Source: Marivivens sp. (GTDB lineage: Bacteria; Pseudomonadota; Alphaproteobacteria; Rhodobacterales; Rhodobacteraceae). Taken from it: a DNA stretch of 64,000 bases. Location: positions 1-64,000 of the forward strand of contig JAHEBU010000003.1 in assembly GCA_024642115.1 (NCBI GenBank). Direction: 5' to 3'. Of this stretch, positions 53,586-63,284 are shown piece after piece (within the stretch, counting starts at the first letter, position 1; each line of letters starts with the position of its first letter). Under the pieces are notes generated by a model. That model saw nothing but the letters and a program-made list of their open reading frames with translations. It was not told where the DNA came from and made no database searches. The translations under genes and the position numbers were made by a program.

Positions 53586-55522
53586 GACGACCGCCCAAGG
53601 AAACCGCCGACAGCGCACGCCTCATTTCCCGGCGTGCCTTGGTCGTGGGCGCTGCACAGGCCGGTGTTCTGGGGGCGCTTGGCCTGCGGATGCGGTCGAT
53701 GCAGGTCGAACAGGCCGATCAGTTCCGGCTGCTGGCCGATGAAAACCGCATCAACATCCGGCTGATCCCGCCCGCGCGCGGCCTGATCTTTGACCGCAAC
53801 GGAGTCAAACTGGCGGAAAACGAACAGAACTACCGCGTGGTCATGGTGCGCGAGGACGCGGGCGACCCCGAGGTGATCCTCGCCCGTCTGGCAGAACTCA
53901 TGCCCCTGTCGGACGAGGATGCGGCGCGGGCCATGGAAGAGATGATGCGGCGGTCGCCCTTTGTCCCCGTCACCATCGCGGACCGCCTGTCGTGGGAGGA
54001 TATCGCTCGGGTCACCATCAACGGCCCCGCCCTGCCCGGCGTCATCGCCGAGGTGGGCCTGTCGCGCCACTATCCCCTTGGCGCGGACATGGCCCATGTG
54101 GTGGGCTATGTCGGCCCGGTCAGTGATTACGACCTCAGCCGGATCGACGATCAGGACCCCCTGTTGCAAATCCCGAAATTCCAGATTGGCAAGACCGGGG
54201 TCGAGAACAAGATGGAGAGGACGCTGCGCGGCAGCGCCGGCACCAAGCGGATCGAGGTGAATGCCCTGGGCCGCGTCATGCGCGAACTCGACCGGCAAGA
54301 GGGCGTGCCGGGGGGCGACCTGCAACTCACCATCGACGCCCGCCTGCAAAGCTATGCCGAGGCGCGGCTCGAAGGGGAATCGGCCGGCGCCGTCGTGATC
54401 GACCTTGAAAGCGGGGATTTGCGGACCGTCGCCTCTGCCCCCGGCTTTAACCCCAACCTCTTTGTGCGGGGGATTTCGGTCACGGACTGGACCGACCTGA
54501 ACGAAAACAAATACCGCCCCCTTGCCGCCAAAGCCGTTCAAGGGGCCTATCCCCCCGGGTCCACCTTCAAGATGGTGACGGCTCTGGCCGCGCTTGAGGC
54601 TGGAGTTCTCGACCCCGAGGAATCGATCTATTGCCGGGGCTATACCGAAGTGTCCGGCACGCGTTTTCACTGCTGGAAAGGGTCTGGCCACGGCAACGTC
54701 GTGTTCCACGACAGTCTGAAATTCAGCTGCGACTGCTATTATTACGAGGTCGGCCAAAGGGTCGGCATTGACCAGATTGCCGCCATGGCCCGCAAGCTCG
54801 GGATCGGGGTCAAACATGACTTGCCGCTGTCGGCGGTGACCGAAGGGCTGGCCCCCGATAAGGCGTGGAAACAGCAGGTCCGGGGCGAGGACTGGCGGAT
54901 CGGCGACACGGTCAACGCCTCTATCGGGCAGGGCTACGTCCTCGCCTCGCCCTTGCAACTGGCGATCATGGCCGGGCGAATCGCCACCGGGCGCAACCTG
55001 ACGCCCCGGATCGTGCGGGCCATCGACGGGGTCGAAGAGCCCTCGGGGGCCGGGGAATCCCTCGGCCTGAACGAAAACATCCTGCGCCGGGTGCGCCAGT
55101 CGATGGACGCCACCTGCAACAATCAGCGCGGCACGGCCTACGGCAGCCGAATCGCCGTGTCCGAAATGCGGATGGCCGCCAAGACAGGCACCAGCCAGGT
55201 CCGCCGGATCACAGCCGAAGAACGGGCGCGGGGTGTCACGTCCAACGCCAATCTGCCGTGGGAACGGCGCGATCACGCGCTGTTCGTCTGCTTTGCCCCG
55301 GTCGATGACCCGAAATTTGCCGTGGCCATCGTCGTCGAACACGGCGGCGGCGGGTCGACGGCGGCGGGCCCCATCGCGCGGGACATCATGCTTCAGGCGC
55401 TTTACGACGGGCCGCCGCCGCTCGACGCCTATCCCGCCAACGTGCGCGGACGGATCGCCGAACAACAACAGCGTATTCAAGAGCGCGTGCCGCCGGGCGG
55501 CACTGCAAGCGACCGGGCATAG
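53582..55522 (+). CDS. mrdA: penicillin-binding protein 2 (elongasome transpeptidase)
   Basis: The 646-residue protein has a short N-terminal anchor, the PBP2 pedestal region with PARGLIFDRNG, and the transpeptidase domain with STFK in PPGSTFKMV, SCD, and KTGTSQ near the end. It cross-links new lateral peptidoglycan in the periplasm, partnered by RodA, encoded 11 bases downstream. Confidence 0.96.
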   Translation: MRRPPKETADSARLISRRALVVGAAQAGVLGALGLRMRSMQVEQADQFRLLADENRINIRLIPPARGLIFDRNGVKLAENEQNYRVVMVREDAGDPEVILARLAELMPLSDEDAARAMEEMMRRSPFVPVTIADRLSWEDIARVTINGPALPGVIAEVGLSRHYPLGADMAHVVGYVGPVSDYDLSRIDDQDPLLQIPKFQIGKTGVENKMERTLRGSAGTKRIEVNALGRVMRELDRQEGVPGGDLQLTIDARLQSYAEARLEGESAGAVVIDLESGDLRTVASAPGFNPNLFVRGISVTDWTDLNENKYRPLAAKAVQGAYPPGSTFKMVTALAALEAGVLDPEESIYCRGYTEVSGTRFHCWKGSGHGNVVFHDSLKFSCDCYYYEVGQRVGIDQIAAMARKLGIGVKHDLPLSAVTEGLAPDKAWKQQVRGEDWRIGDTVNASIGQGYVLASPLQLAIMAGRIATGRNLTPRIVRAIDGVEEPSGAGESLGLNENILRRVRQSMDATCNNQRGTAYGSRIAVSEMRMAAKTGTSQVRRITAEERARGVTSNANLPWERRDHALFVCFAPVDDPKFAVAIVVEHGGGGSTAAGPIARDIMLQALYDGPPPLDAYPANVRGRIAEQQQRIQERVPPGGTASDRA

Positions 55523-55533
55523 CGGGGGCCGGG

Positions 55534-56673
55534 ATGAGCTATCTTGAATACAACGTCAAATACGTCCCCACCGGCTTTCGCAAGCTGCTCTATGTCAATT
55601 GGGCCATCGTCATGCTGTTGGCTGCAGTGGCCTCTGCCGGGTTCCTGATGCTCTACTCGGTGGCGGGCGGATCGGTGGACCCCTGGATGGGCCCGCAACT
55701 CAAACGCTTCGGCGTTGGCATGGTCCTGATGCTAGGCGTCGCGATGGTGCCGATCTGGTTCTGGCGAAACATTTCGGCGCTGGCCTATGGCACGGCACTT
55801 CTGCTGCTGGTTCTGGTCGAACTGTTTGGGTCCATCGGCATGGGCGCCCAGCGCTGGATCGAACTTGGGCCGCTACGCCTGCAACCCTCCGAGTTGATGA
55901 AGATCACCCTGGTCATGTTCCTGGCCGCCTACTACGACTGGCTGCCGGTGAAAAAGACCTCGCACCCGCTCTATGTTCTGGTGGCGCTACTGATCATCCT
56001 CGTGCCGACCGCGCTGGTGCTCAAACAGCCCGACCTTGGCACGGCGATCCTGCTGCTGGTCGGCGGCGGGACAATCATGTTTCTGGCGGGGGTCCATTGG
56101 GCGTATTTCGTCACGGTGATCGCGGCCGGGGTGGGCGGCGTGGCAGCGGTATTCCAAAGCCGAGGAACGCCGTGGCAACTGATCAAGGATTACCAGTTCA
56201 AACGGATCGACACGTTCCTTGATCCGGGGAACGATCCCCTTGGCGCGGGCTACCATATCACCCAGGCCAAGATCGCACTGGGGTCGGGCGGCTGGACCGG
56301 GCGTGGGTTCATGCAGGGCACACAGTCGCGGCTGAACTTCCTGCCCGAAAAGCACACCGACTTCATCTTCACGACCCTGGCCGAAGAATTCGGGTTCATC
56401 GGCGCCTTCACCCTGCTGGTGCTTTACGCGCTGATCATCGTCTTTTGCATCACCTCTGCGATGCAGAACAAGGATCGGTTTTCGTCCCTGCTGATCCTTG
56501 GGGTGGCAATGACGTTCTTCCTCTTCTTCTCTGTCAACATGTCGATGGTGATGGGTCTGGCCCCGGTCGTGGGCGTGCCGCTGCCACTGGTCAGCTACGG
56601 CGGGTCGGCGATGCTCGTGCTGCTGGTGGCGTTCGGGCTGGTGCAAAGCGCTCATGTCCACCGGCCACGCTGA
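55534..56673 (+). CDS. rodA: rod-shape SEDS peptidoglycan polymerase RodA
   Basis: The 379-residue SEDS-family protein has about ten membrane segments. The loop GAQRWIELGPLRLQPSELMKI, the GRGFMQGTQSRLNFLPEKHTDFIF block (with catalytic Asp region), and C-terminal PLPLVSYGGSAM all match. It polymerises glycan strands with PBP2. The 20-base overlap with the next ORF is only if the next gene starts at its first ATG. Confidence 0.96.
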   Translation: MSYLEYNVKYVPTGFRKLLYVNWAIVMLLAAVASAGFLMLYSVAGGSVDPWMGPQLKRFGVGMVLMLGVAMVPIWFWRNISALAYGTALLLLVLVELFGSIGMGAQRWIELGPLRLQPSELMKITLVMFLAAYYDWLPVKKTSHPLYVLVALLIILVPTALVLKQPDLGTAILLLVGGGTIMFLAGVHWAYFVTVIAAGVGGVAAVFQSRGTPWQLIKDYQFKRIDTFLDPGNDPLGAGYHITQAKIALGSGGWTGRGFMQGTQSRLNFLPEKHTDFIFTTLAEEFGFIGAFTLLVLYALIIVFCITSAMQNKDRFSSLLILGVAMTFFLFFSVNMSMVMGLAPVVGVPLPLVSYGGSAMLVLLVAFGLVQSAHVHRPR

Positions 56674-56686
56674 TGCGACCGCGACA

Positions 56687-57616
56687 ATGATCCGCGCCCT
56701 GTTCACCGCCCCCGAGACACGGTGGGACGCCTACAGCCGCGCCCTGCCCCCGGCCTTCGATGCGCTCGGCCTGCGCGTGGATCTGTCCCGCGACCACGCG
56801 CCCGGCACGGTGGATTATCTGATCTACGCCCCCGGCGGCCCGGTCAGCGACTTTACCCCGTTCTTGCGGGCCAAGGCAGTGCTCTGCCTCTGGGCGGGAG
56901 TCGAAAGCATCGTGACAAACGCCACTCTTACTCAGCCACTGACACGCATGGTCGATCCCGGACTGACGCAGGGCATGGTCGAATATGTCGTCGGACATAC
57001 CCTGCGGACTCATCTGGGGATGGATCGGCATCTCTTCGGACAAGATGGGGTCTGGCGGGATTACATCCCGCCACTATCCAGCGAACGGCCCGTGACGTTG
57101 TTGGGCCTCGGCGCGCTCGGGTCCGCTTGCGCGGCAGCCCTTGCCACGCTCGGCTTCCCCGTCACCGGATGGAGCCGCAATCCCAAATCCATTCCCGGCA
57201 TCCGCACCCTGCAAGGTGCGCCCGGGCTGAGACAGGCGCTGACAGGGGCGCAGATCGTCATCACCCTGCTGCCGTTGACCCGCGACACCGCGAACATTCT
57301 GAACGCCGACACCCTGTCGCTGCCCGCCCCCGGCGCGGCCCTCATCAACCCCGGCCGCGGGTCACTGATAGACGACGCGGCGCTGCTGGCGGCGCTGGAC
57401 AGCGGGCAGATCGGGCAGGCCACGCTGGATGTGTTCCGGACAGAACCGCTGCCCGCAGATCACCCGTTCTGGGCGCATCCGCAGGTCACCGTGACACCGC
57501 ACATCGCCGCCGACACCCGGCCCTCGACCGCGTCACTGGTCATCGCCGAAAACATCCGGCGGGGCGAGGCAGGCGAGCCGTTGCTCAACCTCGTCGATCG
57601 GCGCTTGGGCTACTAA
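56687..57616 (+). CDS. ghrA: glyoxylate/hydroxypyruvate reductase A-like dehydrogenase
   Basis: I use the ATG at 56687, whose product MIRALFTAPETRWDAY resembles known GhrA starts. The ATG at 56654 would overlap rodA. The 309-residue protein has NAD(P)-binding LGLGALGSA, the D-2-hydroxyacid dehydrogenase motif LINPGRGSLID and the His in TPHIAADT. It reduces glyoxylate and hydroxypyruvate in the cytoplasm. It likely belongs to the elongasome transcript by readthrough but not function. Confidence 0.85.
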   Translation: MIRALFTAPETRWDAYSRALPPAFDALGLRVDLSRDHAPGTVDYLIYAPGGPVSDFTPFLRAKAVLCLWAGVESIVTNATLTQPLTRMVDPGLTQGMVEYVVGHTLRTHLGMDRHLFGQDGVWRDYIPPLSSERPVTLLGLGALGSACAAALATLGFPVTGWSRNPKSIPGIRTLQGAPGLRQALTGAQIVITLLPLTRDTANILNADTLSLPAPGAALINPGRGSLIDDAALLAALDSGQIGQATLDVFRTEPLPADHPFWAHPQVTVTPHIAADTRPSTASLVIAENIRRGEAGEPLLNLVDRRLGY

Positions 57617-57682
57617 CCCCCGTTCACCTTGCAATAACAACTCTCAGGGGGCGGCCCAACGGGCCGGGGGGCAGACAGCCCC

Positions 57683-58468
57683 CTACCGCAGACGCGGCGG
57701 GCGATCGGGGTCCATGCCGGGGGCCACAGGCTCAGTCGGCGCAGGCGGCTCCGGCAGGTCGAACCGCAACCCCACTCTGGCCAGTTGGGCCGCCATTGGA
57801 TCGACTGCACGCAGAAACGCCACATCCATCACCCCCGCCTCTATTCCGGAAAAGGTAAGCGCCTCGCCCGCGGCCGTAGCCAGCGCATCCTCGGCTCCGG
57901 GCGTTGCGCCAACAAAGGCCAGAAGATGCGACCGGACCCCGTCGTCATAGGTGACAGCAGCCAGATAGGCGGCGCGGGCCATGCCCGCAGCGGTCGCCAG
58001 CTTGCGGTCAAGGCTCAGGATCAGCGTTTCCGGCAAACCGCGCGGCGGATCGAAACTCACCGGGCGTGCCTCGGACACGACGGGACGATGGGCCAGAGTC
58101 TCGGCCAGCCAGTCCACGGCCTCGGCCGGGATCAGCATGGCCGACGGGGCGACCTCAAGGTTGAACCCCATGCCCACTCGTGACCCGGCCAGCATCTCGG
58201 CCAGCGCCCGGCCGGACAGGGCGGCATAGGGGGTGCCTTCGCCGACAAAACCGCCCAACCGCTCGACCCGGTCAAAGACCAGCACGAATGTCTGGTCCTC
58301 GACCTCAAAGGTCGCGGGGGTCACGGTGTCCTCGTCCGCCTCGGCCTCAAGAACCAGAAACAGCTCGGTATCGGCCAGCCGTTCGTAGAATGCCATGCGC
58401 GGGCCGTCTTCCTCGGGCTTGGCCTCCATCGCCGCATGGGCGTGGTCGAGTTCGGTCAGATCGTCCAT
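57683..58468 (-). CDS. SseB-family protein
   Basis: The 261-residue acidic protein has an SseB N-terminal-like pattern (MAFYERLADTELFLVLEAEAD, then VLVFDRVERLGGF). SseB was named for enhanced serine sensitivity in E. coli. Such domains also occur with secretion-system regulators, but no clear role is known. It directly follows the uracil-DNA glycosylase gene with no intergenic base. Confidence 0.8.
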   Translation of the reverse strand: MDDLTELDHAHAAMEAKPEEDGPRMAFYERLADTELFLVLEAEADEDTVTPATFEVEDQTFVLVFDRVERLGGFVGEGTPYAALSGRALAEMLAGSRVGMGFNLEVAPSAMLIPAEAVDWLAETLAHRPVVSEARPVSFDPPRGLPETLILSLDRKLATAAGMARAAYLAAVTYDDGVRSHLLAFVGATPGAEDALATAAGEALTFSGIEAGVMDVAFLRAVDPMAAQLARVGLRFDLPEPPAPTEPVAPGMDPDRPPRLR

Positions 58469-59050
58469 CTATCCCTCCAGCACCTCACGGACCCGCGCGC
58501 GCAGGGCGGGCAGCAGGTCAGCGGCGAACCACGGATTGCGGTTCAGCCAGCCCGTATTGCGCCACGATGGATGAGGCAAGGGGTAGACGGCTGGCACATG
58601 GTCGCGCCAGCGGACTACCCGGTCGGTGACCGGGCCAGGACCGATATGCCAGCGGTGGGCGGCCCCGCCGACCAGAACAGTCAACGGCATCGGACCCAAC
58701 TCGGCCATCACCCGGTCGCGCCATGTGCGGGCGCAGATCGGCGGCGGGGGCAGGTCCGACCCCTTGGCGTCATAGCCCGGAAAGCAGAACGCCATCGGCA
58801 CGATGGCCACCCGGTCGCGATCATAGAACTCCGCCTCGGTCATCCCCAGCCAATCGCGAAGTCTGTCCCCCGAAGGATCGGTAAAGGGCCGTCCCGACGC
58901 ATGGACCCGCGCGCCCGGTGCCTGCCCCGCAATCAGGATGCGCGCACCCGGACGGAACCAGACGACCGGGCGGGGATCATGAGCGGTGGCGGTGACCGCA
59001 AAGCGGTCGGCGCACAGCCGACAGCCCGCAATCTCAGCCGAAACCGCCAA
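58469..59050 (-). CDS. uracil-DNA glycosylase family protein
   Basis: The 193-residue product has the family motif GQAPGARVHASGRPFTDPSGDRLRDWLG and the C-terminal HPSWRN loop. One CRLC pair sits near the N-terminus, suggesting at most a partial Fe-S ligand set. It is related to family 4/UdgX-type glycosylases that remove uracil (or other bases) from DNA. It follows nhaD by four bases. Confidence 0.85.
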   Translation of the reverse strand: MAVSAEIAGCRLCADRFAVTATAHDPRPVVWFRPGARILIAGQAPGARVHASGRPFTDPSGDRLRDWLGMTEAEFYDRDRVAIVPMAFCFPGYDAKGSDLPPPPICARTWRDRVMAELGPMPLTVLVGGAAHRWHIGPGPVTDRVVRWRDHVPAVYPLPHPSWRNTGWLNRNPWFAADLLPALRARVREVLEG

Positions 59051-59054
59051 TCGT

Positions 59055-60527
59055 TTACTGCATCACATGCAACAGGGTGTGGACATAGATGCTGGCGATA
59101 TAACCCAGCGCCACCGCCCAGGTCCATTTCAGGTGGGACATGAACGTGTAAACCGACACCATCCGCCCTGCCTCGTTGGGCATCTTGGCCGCGCCCATCA
59201 GGGCGACACCGGCCGCCGATCCGACCGACAACAGCGACCCACCGACCCCTGCGGTCAGGGTGACCAGCATCCACTGACCATGGACCATGTCAGGGTTCAT
59301 CTTGAGAACGGCGGACATCACCGGGATATTGTCCACCACGGCGGACAGGACTCCGACAAAGCTGTTTGCGATGGTCGCGCCCAGCTCGCCGTACATGTAC
59401 TTGGACACCTCGACCAGATAGCCCAGCTCGGCCACACCATCGACAGCCATCAGGATCCCGAAAAAGAATAGCAAGGTATCCCATTCCAGATTCTTGATGC
59501 TGATCATCGCGTCAAAGGGCTTGGCGCGGGGCTTGTAATCGCGCTCCAGAACCTCGAGCACCTGAATATCAATGCCCTGCGGCAAAACCGGAGGCTCGAA
59601 CTCGGCGTGTTCGCGGTGTTGCAGGAAATAGCCATACAGCATCAACAAACCCAGACCGGTGGTCATGCCGATGACCGGGGGCAGGTCCAGAACGACGTGA
59701 AACAGGACGGCCATGACCAAAGTCAGAGCAAACAGGGCGATCATCACCGGGGCGCCGCGCTTCATCCGGACCGGATCGTTCTGCACCTCGGCATCTGACG
59801 ACTTGATGGCAAAGGACATGATGACGGCCGGAACCAGCCAATTGACGAGCGAGGGCAGAAAGATCGAGAAAAACTCAAAGAACTCGACCTTTTCGGACTG
59901 CCAGACCATCAGGGTGGTGATGTCACCGAACGGGCTGAAAGCCCCCCCGGCATTGGCGGCGACGACCAGATTTATGGCGGCCAGGGCGACAAAGCCCTTG
60001 TCCTTTGTGGCGGTGCCGACCGCGATGACGACACTGACCAGAGCCAGCGCCGTGGTCAGGTTGTCCAGAAACGGCGACAGCAGGAACGCGGACAGGCCGG
60101 TCGCCCAGAAAATAGCGCGCTGGGACAGCCCGGCGCCCAGCATCTTGTAGCGGACCACCTCGAACACATTGCGCTCTTGCAAGGTGACGACATAGGTCAT
60201 GGCGGTGATCAGGAAAAAGGTCAGCTCACCAATCTCGATCAGGGAATGATCAAACCCGGCTTTCATGACTTCCGTCATGCTTTCGTCGTGCTGGACCTTG
60301 TATTCATAGGCCACGACCGCCCAGATGAAGCCGGCCCCGATCAGGACGGGGATCGACTTTTTCAGTTCCTGCCGCTCGCCCCAGATGACAAACACGTAGG
60401 ACACGATCAAGGCGATCAGGACCAGCGTGGACAGCGGGCTTGCGGTCAGGTTAGGCACGTTGCCTTCGGCGGCCAACGCCGGGACGGCAGAGCCGAAAAA
60501 CGCAATCAGGATCAACGCCAGACGCAT
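59055..60527 (-). CDS. nhaD: Na+/H+ antiporter NhaD
   Basis: Starting at the ATG at 60527 with GAGGA upstream gives 490 residues. It has a signal-like N-terminus and about 12 hydrophobic segments, typical of the NhaD/ArsB superfamily. The conserved AANAGGAFSPFGDITTLMVW block and DNIPVMSAVLKM-like text identify it. It exports Na+ (or Li+) at high pH in marine bacteria, consistent with a salt-adapted organism. Confidence 0.94.
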   Translation of the reverse strand: MRLALILIAFFGSAVPALAAEGNVPNLTASPLSTLVLIALIVSYVFVIWGERQELKKSIPVLIGAGFIWAVVAYEYKVQHDESMTEVMKAGFDHSLIEIGELTFFLITAMTYVVTLQERNVFEVVRYKMLGAGLSQRAIFWATGLSAFLLSPFLDNLTTALALVSVVIAVGTATKDKGFVALAAINLVVAANAGGAFSPFGDITTLMVWQSEKVEFFEFFSIFLPSLVNWLVPAVIMSFAIKSSDAEVQNDPVRMKRGAPVMIALFALTLVMAVLFHVVLDLPPVIGMTTGLGLLMLYGYFLQHREHAEFEPPVLPQGIDIQVLEVLERDYKPRAKPFDAMISIKNLEWDTLLFFFGILMAVDGVAELGYLVEVSKYMYGELGATIANSFVGVLSAVVDNIPVMSAVLKMNPDMVHGQWMLVTLTAGVGGSLLSVGSAAGVALMGAAKMPNEAGRMVSVYTFMSHLKWTWAVALGYIASIYVHTLLHVMQ

Positions 60528-60871
60528 GCGGAACTCCTCAGACCGGAACCGGGGCAACCCCGGGTTTCGATCTGCCTAGTGCGCCACGTCCTCGGGTGCA
60601 ACCGCTTCGAACCGGCAGGCCGACGTTTTTGAATGCAGCATGGGTATCCGCGCCTTTGGATGCTCACGCAGATGTGGTCGCTTTGCGCGAAACTATGCAC
60701 GATTTGCCTTATTTTGCTCACGATTGCCGTGCAAAAGAAGGCTGTCAGGACAGAATCCGTTGGAACTTGGGGCGGTCCTCGCACATAATGAGAAAAAGAC
60801 AGCCGATCATCGACTGTTAAGAATGATCCGCCATCAAGGGCGGAGCCCGAGCAGGGCAGAGCGGAAATCGG
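60528..60871. other. 344-base divergent intergenic region (nhaD / kpsT)
   Basis: No convincing gene. Contains a candidate kpsT promoter at 60760-60789 and an imperfect TTTGC-T-CACG/CGTG-CAAA repeat near 60710-60735. Confidence 0.6.
60760..60789 (+). promoter_or_regulatory. probable kpsT-kpsE-kdsA promoter
   Basis: TTGGAA (60760-60765), 18-base spacer, CATAAT (60784-60789), about 75 bases before kpsT. Confidence 0.5.
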
Positions 60872-61531
60872 ATGCTGGAGTTTCAGAACGTCAGTAAGTC
60901 CTTTTGGACAGGCAAACAGCGCAAGGTGATCCTTGACCGGGCCTCCTTCCGGGTCGAGCTTGGCAATTCGCTGGGTATCCTTGCCCCCAACGGGACTGGC
61001 AAGACGACGATCATCAACATGATGGCGGGCCTCGAAAAGCCGGACGAGGGCCGGATCATCCGTGGCTGCCGCATTTCCTTTCCGCTGGGCTTCATGGGCG
61101 GGATGATCAACAAACATACGGGCAAGGAAAACACCCGCTACATCGCCCGGCTCTACGGCCTGGACCCCGACTACATCGAGGCGTTCTGCCGCTGGCTGTG
61201 CGGGATCGAAGAATACTTCGACATGCCCGTAGGCACTTACAGTCAGGGGATGCGGGCGCGACTGATGTTTTCACTTATGCTCGCCCTCGATTTCGACATC
61301 TACCTGATCGACGAAGGGATGCCGCAGACCACCGACGCCGAATTCAACCGCAAGGCCGGGGAAATCCTGCGCGAGCGGCTTGAGACCACGACGGTCGTGA
61401 TCGTGTCCCACCAACCGGCCACGCTGGAACGCTTTGCCAAACAGGCAGCGGTGCTTCAGGACGGGCAACTTCACATGTTTGACACCTTGGAAGAGGCAAA
61501 GCAGCTTTATGACTACCAAACCCAAGGCTAG
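60872..61531 (+). CDS. kpsT: capsular polysaccharide export ATPase (KpsT-like)
   Basis: The 219-residue ABC ATPase has Walker A APNGTGKTT, signature YSQGMRARL and Walker B IYLIDEG, matching the polysaccharide-export group (KpsT/Wzt). It drives export of a capsule across the inner membrane with a KpsM permease, which is not adjacent upstream (nhaD lies there). KpsM may be elsewhere or beyond the window. The last 23 bases overlap the kpsE start. Confidence 0.9.
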   Translation: MLEFQNVSKSFWTGKQRKVILDRASFRVELGNSLGILAPNGTGKTTIINMMAGLEKPDEGRIIRGCRISFPLGFMGGMINKHTGKENTRYIARLYGLDPDYIEAFCRWLCGIEEYFDMPVGTYSQGMRARLMFSLMLALDFDIYLIDEGMPQTTDAEFNRKAGEILRERLETTTVVIVSHQPATLERFAKQAAVLQDGQLHMFDTLEEAKQLYDYQTQG

Positions 61532-63284
61532 AAAATTCCGGATCAAACGCAGCAGCCCGCTGAGCAGCGGACAGGCGACGGCGGCTGGCCTGCAAGAGCA
61601 GGACGATGACGAAGGTGACGATCTTGCGGCCGCACAACCTGCGCCCCTGCGTCCTGTCCCTTTGCAATCTGCACCTGTGGCCTCTTCCGCAGATCCGGCC
61701 GCATCTGCGCGGCTTCGGGCGGTCCCGCAGCAGCCCACTCAGCCAAACCAGATGGTGACCCCGCCACCGTCCGCCCAACCGGCGCAACCCACGCTCAGCG
61801 GCGCGGTGGACAGCCCTGCGACCGTGGCGGGCGAAACCGACATGGACGCCATCCGGCAAGAGGGGCTCACCGGGCGCCAGTTGCGCATGGCGCGGCGGGT
61901 GGCCCAGAAACACGGGCTCGCCGTCACCTCGGATTTCGACGCAGTCCGCCAGTTGCGGGCCAACGGGATCGACCCATTCCAGCGGTCCAACATCCTCGAA
62001 CTCGTCCTGCCCGAGGGCGAAGGGGGCGCGGTGCCACAGGTCGGCCCGGGCGACGGGCGCATCCAGTTGCCACAGACCGTGCCGCAACCCGGCAAGAACC
62101 TGCCCTCGACCGAAAAGATCCCGGCCAGCGAACGCCGCGCCACCGAGATCATGAAGATTCAAAAGGAACTCGCCCGCAGGCGGCGGCGGGCCGCCATTGC
62201 ACTGGCCACCCGGCTGTTCCTGTTCGTCCTGCTGCCGACGATCATGGCAGGCTATTACTATTACGCGGTCGCCACACCGATGTACGAAACCAAGACCGAA
62301 TTCGTCATCCAGAACGCGCAGGCCCCCGCGGCTTCGGCCGGTCTGGGTGGGCTTTTCGCGGGGACGGGTATCGCTACCCAACAGGACAGTATCACCGTGC
62401 AGGCCTTTCTCACCTCGCGCGAGGCGATGGTAAGGTTGAACGAGGATCACGGGTTCAAGGCCCACTTCAGCCAGCCTTGGATCGATCCGATCCAACGTCT
62501 GCCTGCGGATGCCAGCAACGAAGCGGCCTTCAAACTCTACTCCAACATGGTCAAGATCAGCTATGACCCGACCGAAGGCATCCTCAAGATGGACGTCATC
62601 GCCGCCGACCCCAAGACCAGTCAGGAATTTTCCGAGGCGCTGGTGGGTTATGCCGAAGAACAGGTCGACAAGCTGACCCAGCGCCTGCGCGAGGATCAGA
62701 TGGCCGGTGCCCAAACCAGTTACGAGGCCGCCGAGGCGCGTCGCGTCGAGGCCCTGCAAAAACTGCTCGAGGTGCAGAACGCTGCCGCCGTGCTCGATCC
62801 GGTGGGCGAATCCGCCTCGGTCCTGCAACAGATCACCACGCTTGAATCCCGGCGCAGCCAGAAACAGCTGGAGCTGGCCTCATTGCAAAGCTCGCCGCGG
62901 CCCAACGCGGCCCGCGTGAACGGCGTGCAGCAGGAATTGCAAGGGCTGGACGATCTCATCAGCCAGTTGCGCAGCCAGTTGACCACGACCGACGGCAACC
63001 CCGACACGCTCGCCTCAAAAAGCACGGAATTGCGGCTGGCACAGGAAAACTACCAGTTCCAGACGGTGATGGTGCAGCAGGCCCAGTCGATGATGGAGGT
63101 GGCCCGGACCGAAGCCAACCGGCAGGTGCGATACCTGTCGATGGGCGTGGCTCCGGTGGCCCCCGATCAGGCGACCTATCCCCGGTCATTCGAAAACACG
63201 ATCCTTGCCTTCCTCATCATGTCGGGTATCTACCTGATGATCTCGCTCACCGCGTCGATCCTTCGTGAACAGGTAACCGGCTGA
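61509..63284 (+). CDS. kpsE: capsule export inner-membrane protein (KpsE-like, PCP family) with long N-terminal tail
   Basis: The ATG at 61509 lies inside kpsT and gives 591 residues. Residues 1-100 or so are Ala/Pro/Gln-rich and look disordered, then comes a charged helix-rich part before the first membrane helix near residue 235-260. The PCP-type periplasmic domain with long coiled coils and a C-terminal helix ([13 protein letters not shown]) follow. KpsE bridges the inner membrane to the outer-membrane exporter (KpsD). The long cytoplasmic N-terminus is unusual compared with E. coli KpsE (about 380 residues). Confidence 0.88.
   Translation: MTTKPKARKFRIKRSSPLSSGQATAAGLQEQDDDEGDDLAAAQPAPLRPVPLQSAPVASSADPAASARLRAVPQQPTQPNQMVTPPPSAQPAQPTLSGAVDSPATVAGETDMDAIRQEGLTGRQLRMARRVAQKHGLAVTSDFDAVRQLRANGIDPFQRSNILELVLPEGEGGAVPQVGPGDGRIQLPQTVPQPGKNLPSTEKIPASERRATEIMKIQKELARRRRRAAIALATRLFLFVLLPTIMAGYYYYAVATPMYETKTEFVIQNAQAPAASAGLGGLFAGTGIATQQDSITVQAFLTSREAMVRLNEDHGFKAHFSQPWIDPIQRLPADASNEAAFKLYSNMVKISYDPTEGILKMDVIAADPKTSQEFSEALVGYAEEQVDKLTQRLREDQMAGAQTSYEAAEARRVEALQKLLEVQNAAAVLDPVGESASVLQQITTLESRRSQKQLELASLQSSPRPNAARVNGVQQELQGLDDLISQLRSQLTTTDGNPDTLASKSTELRLAQENYQFQTVMVQQAQSMMEVARTEANRQVRYLSMGVAPVAPDQATYPRSFENTILAFLIMSGIYLMISLTASILREQVTG

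Noticed and set aside
53522-55480. 652-residue open frame on the minus strand across mrdA
   Set aside because: Shadow of the GC-rich PBP2 gene; no RBS, no recognisable domain, and the plus-strand gene has full catalytic motifs.
57617-57682. Nested GC inverted repeats between ghrA and the SseB-like gene
   Set aside because: Could be a shared terminator, but no T-run in either direction, so not listed as a feature.
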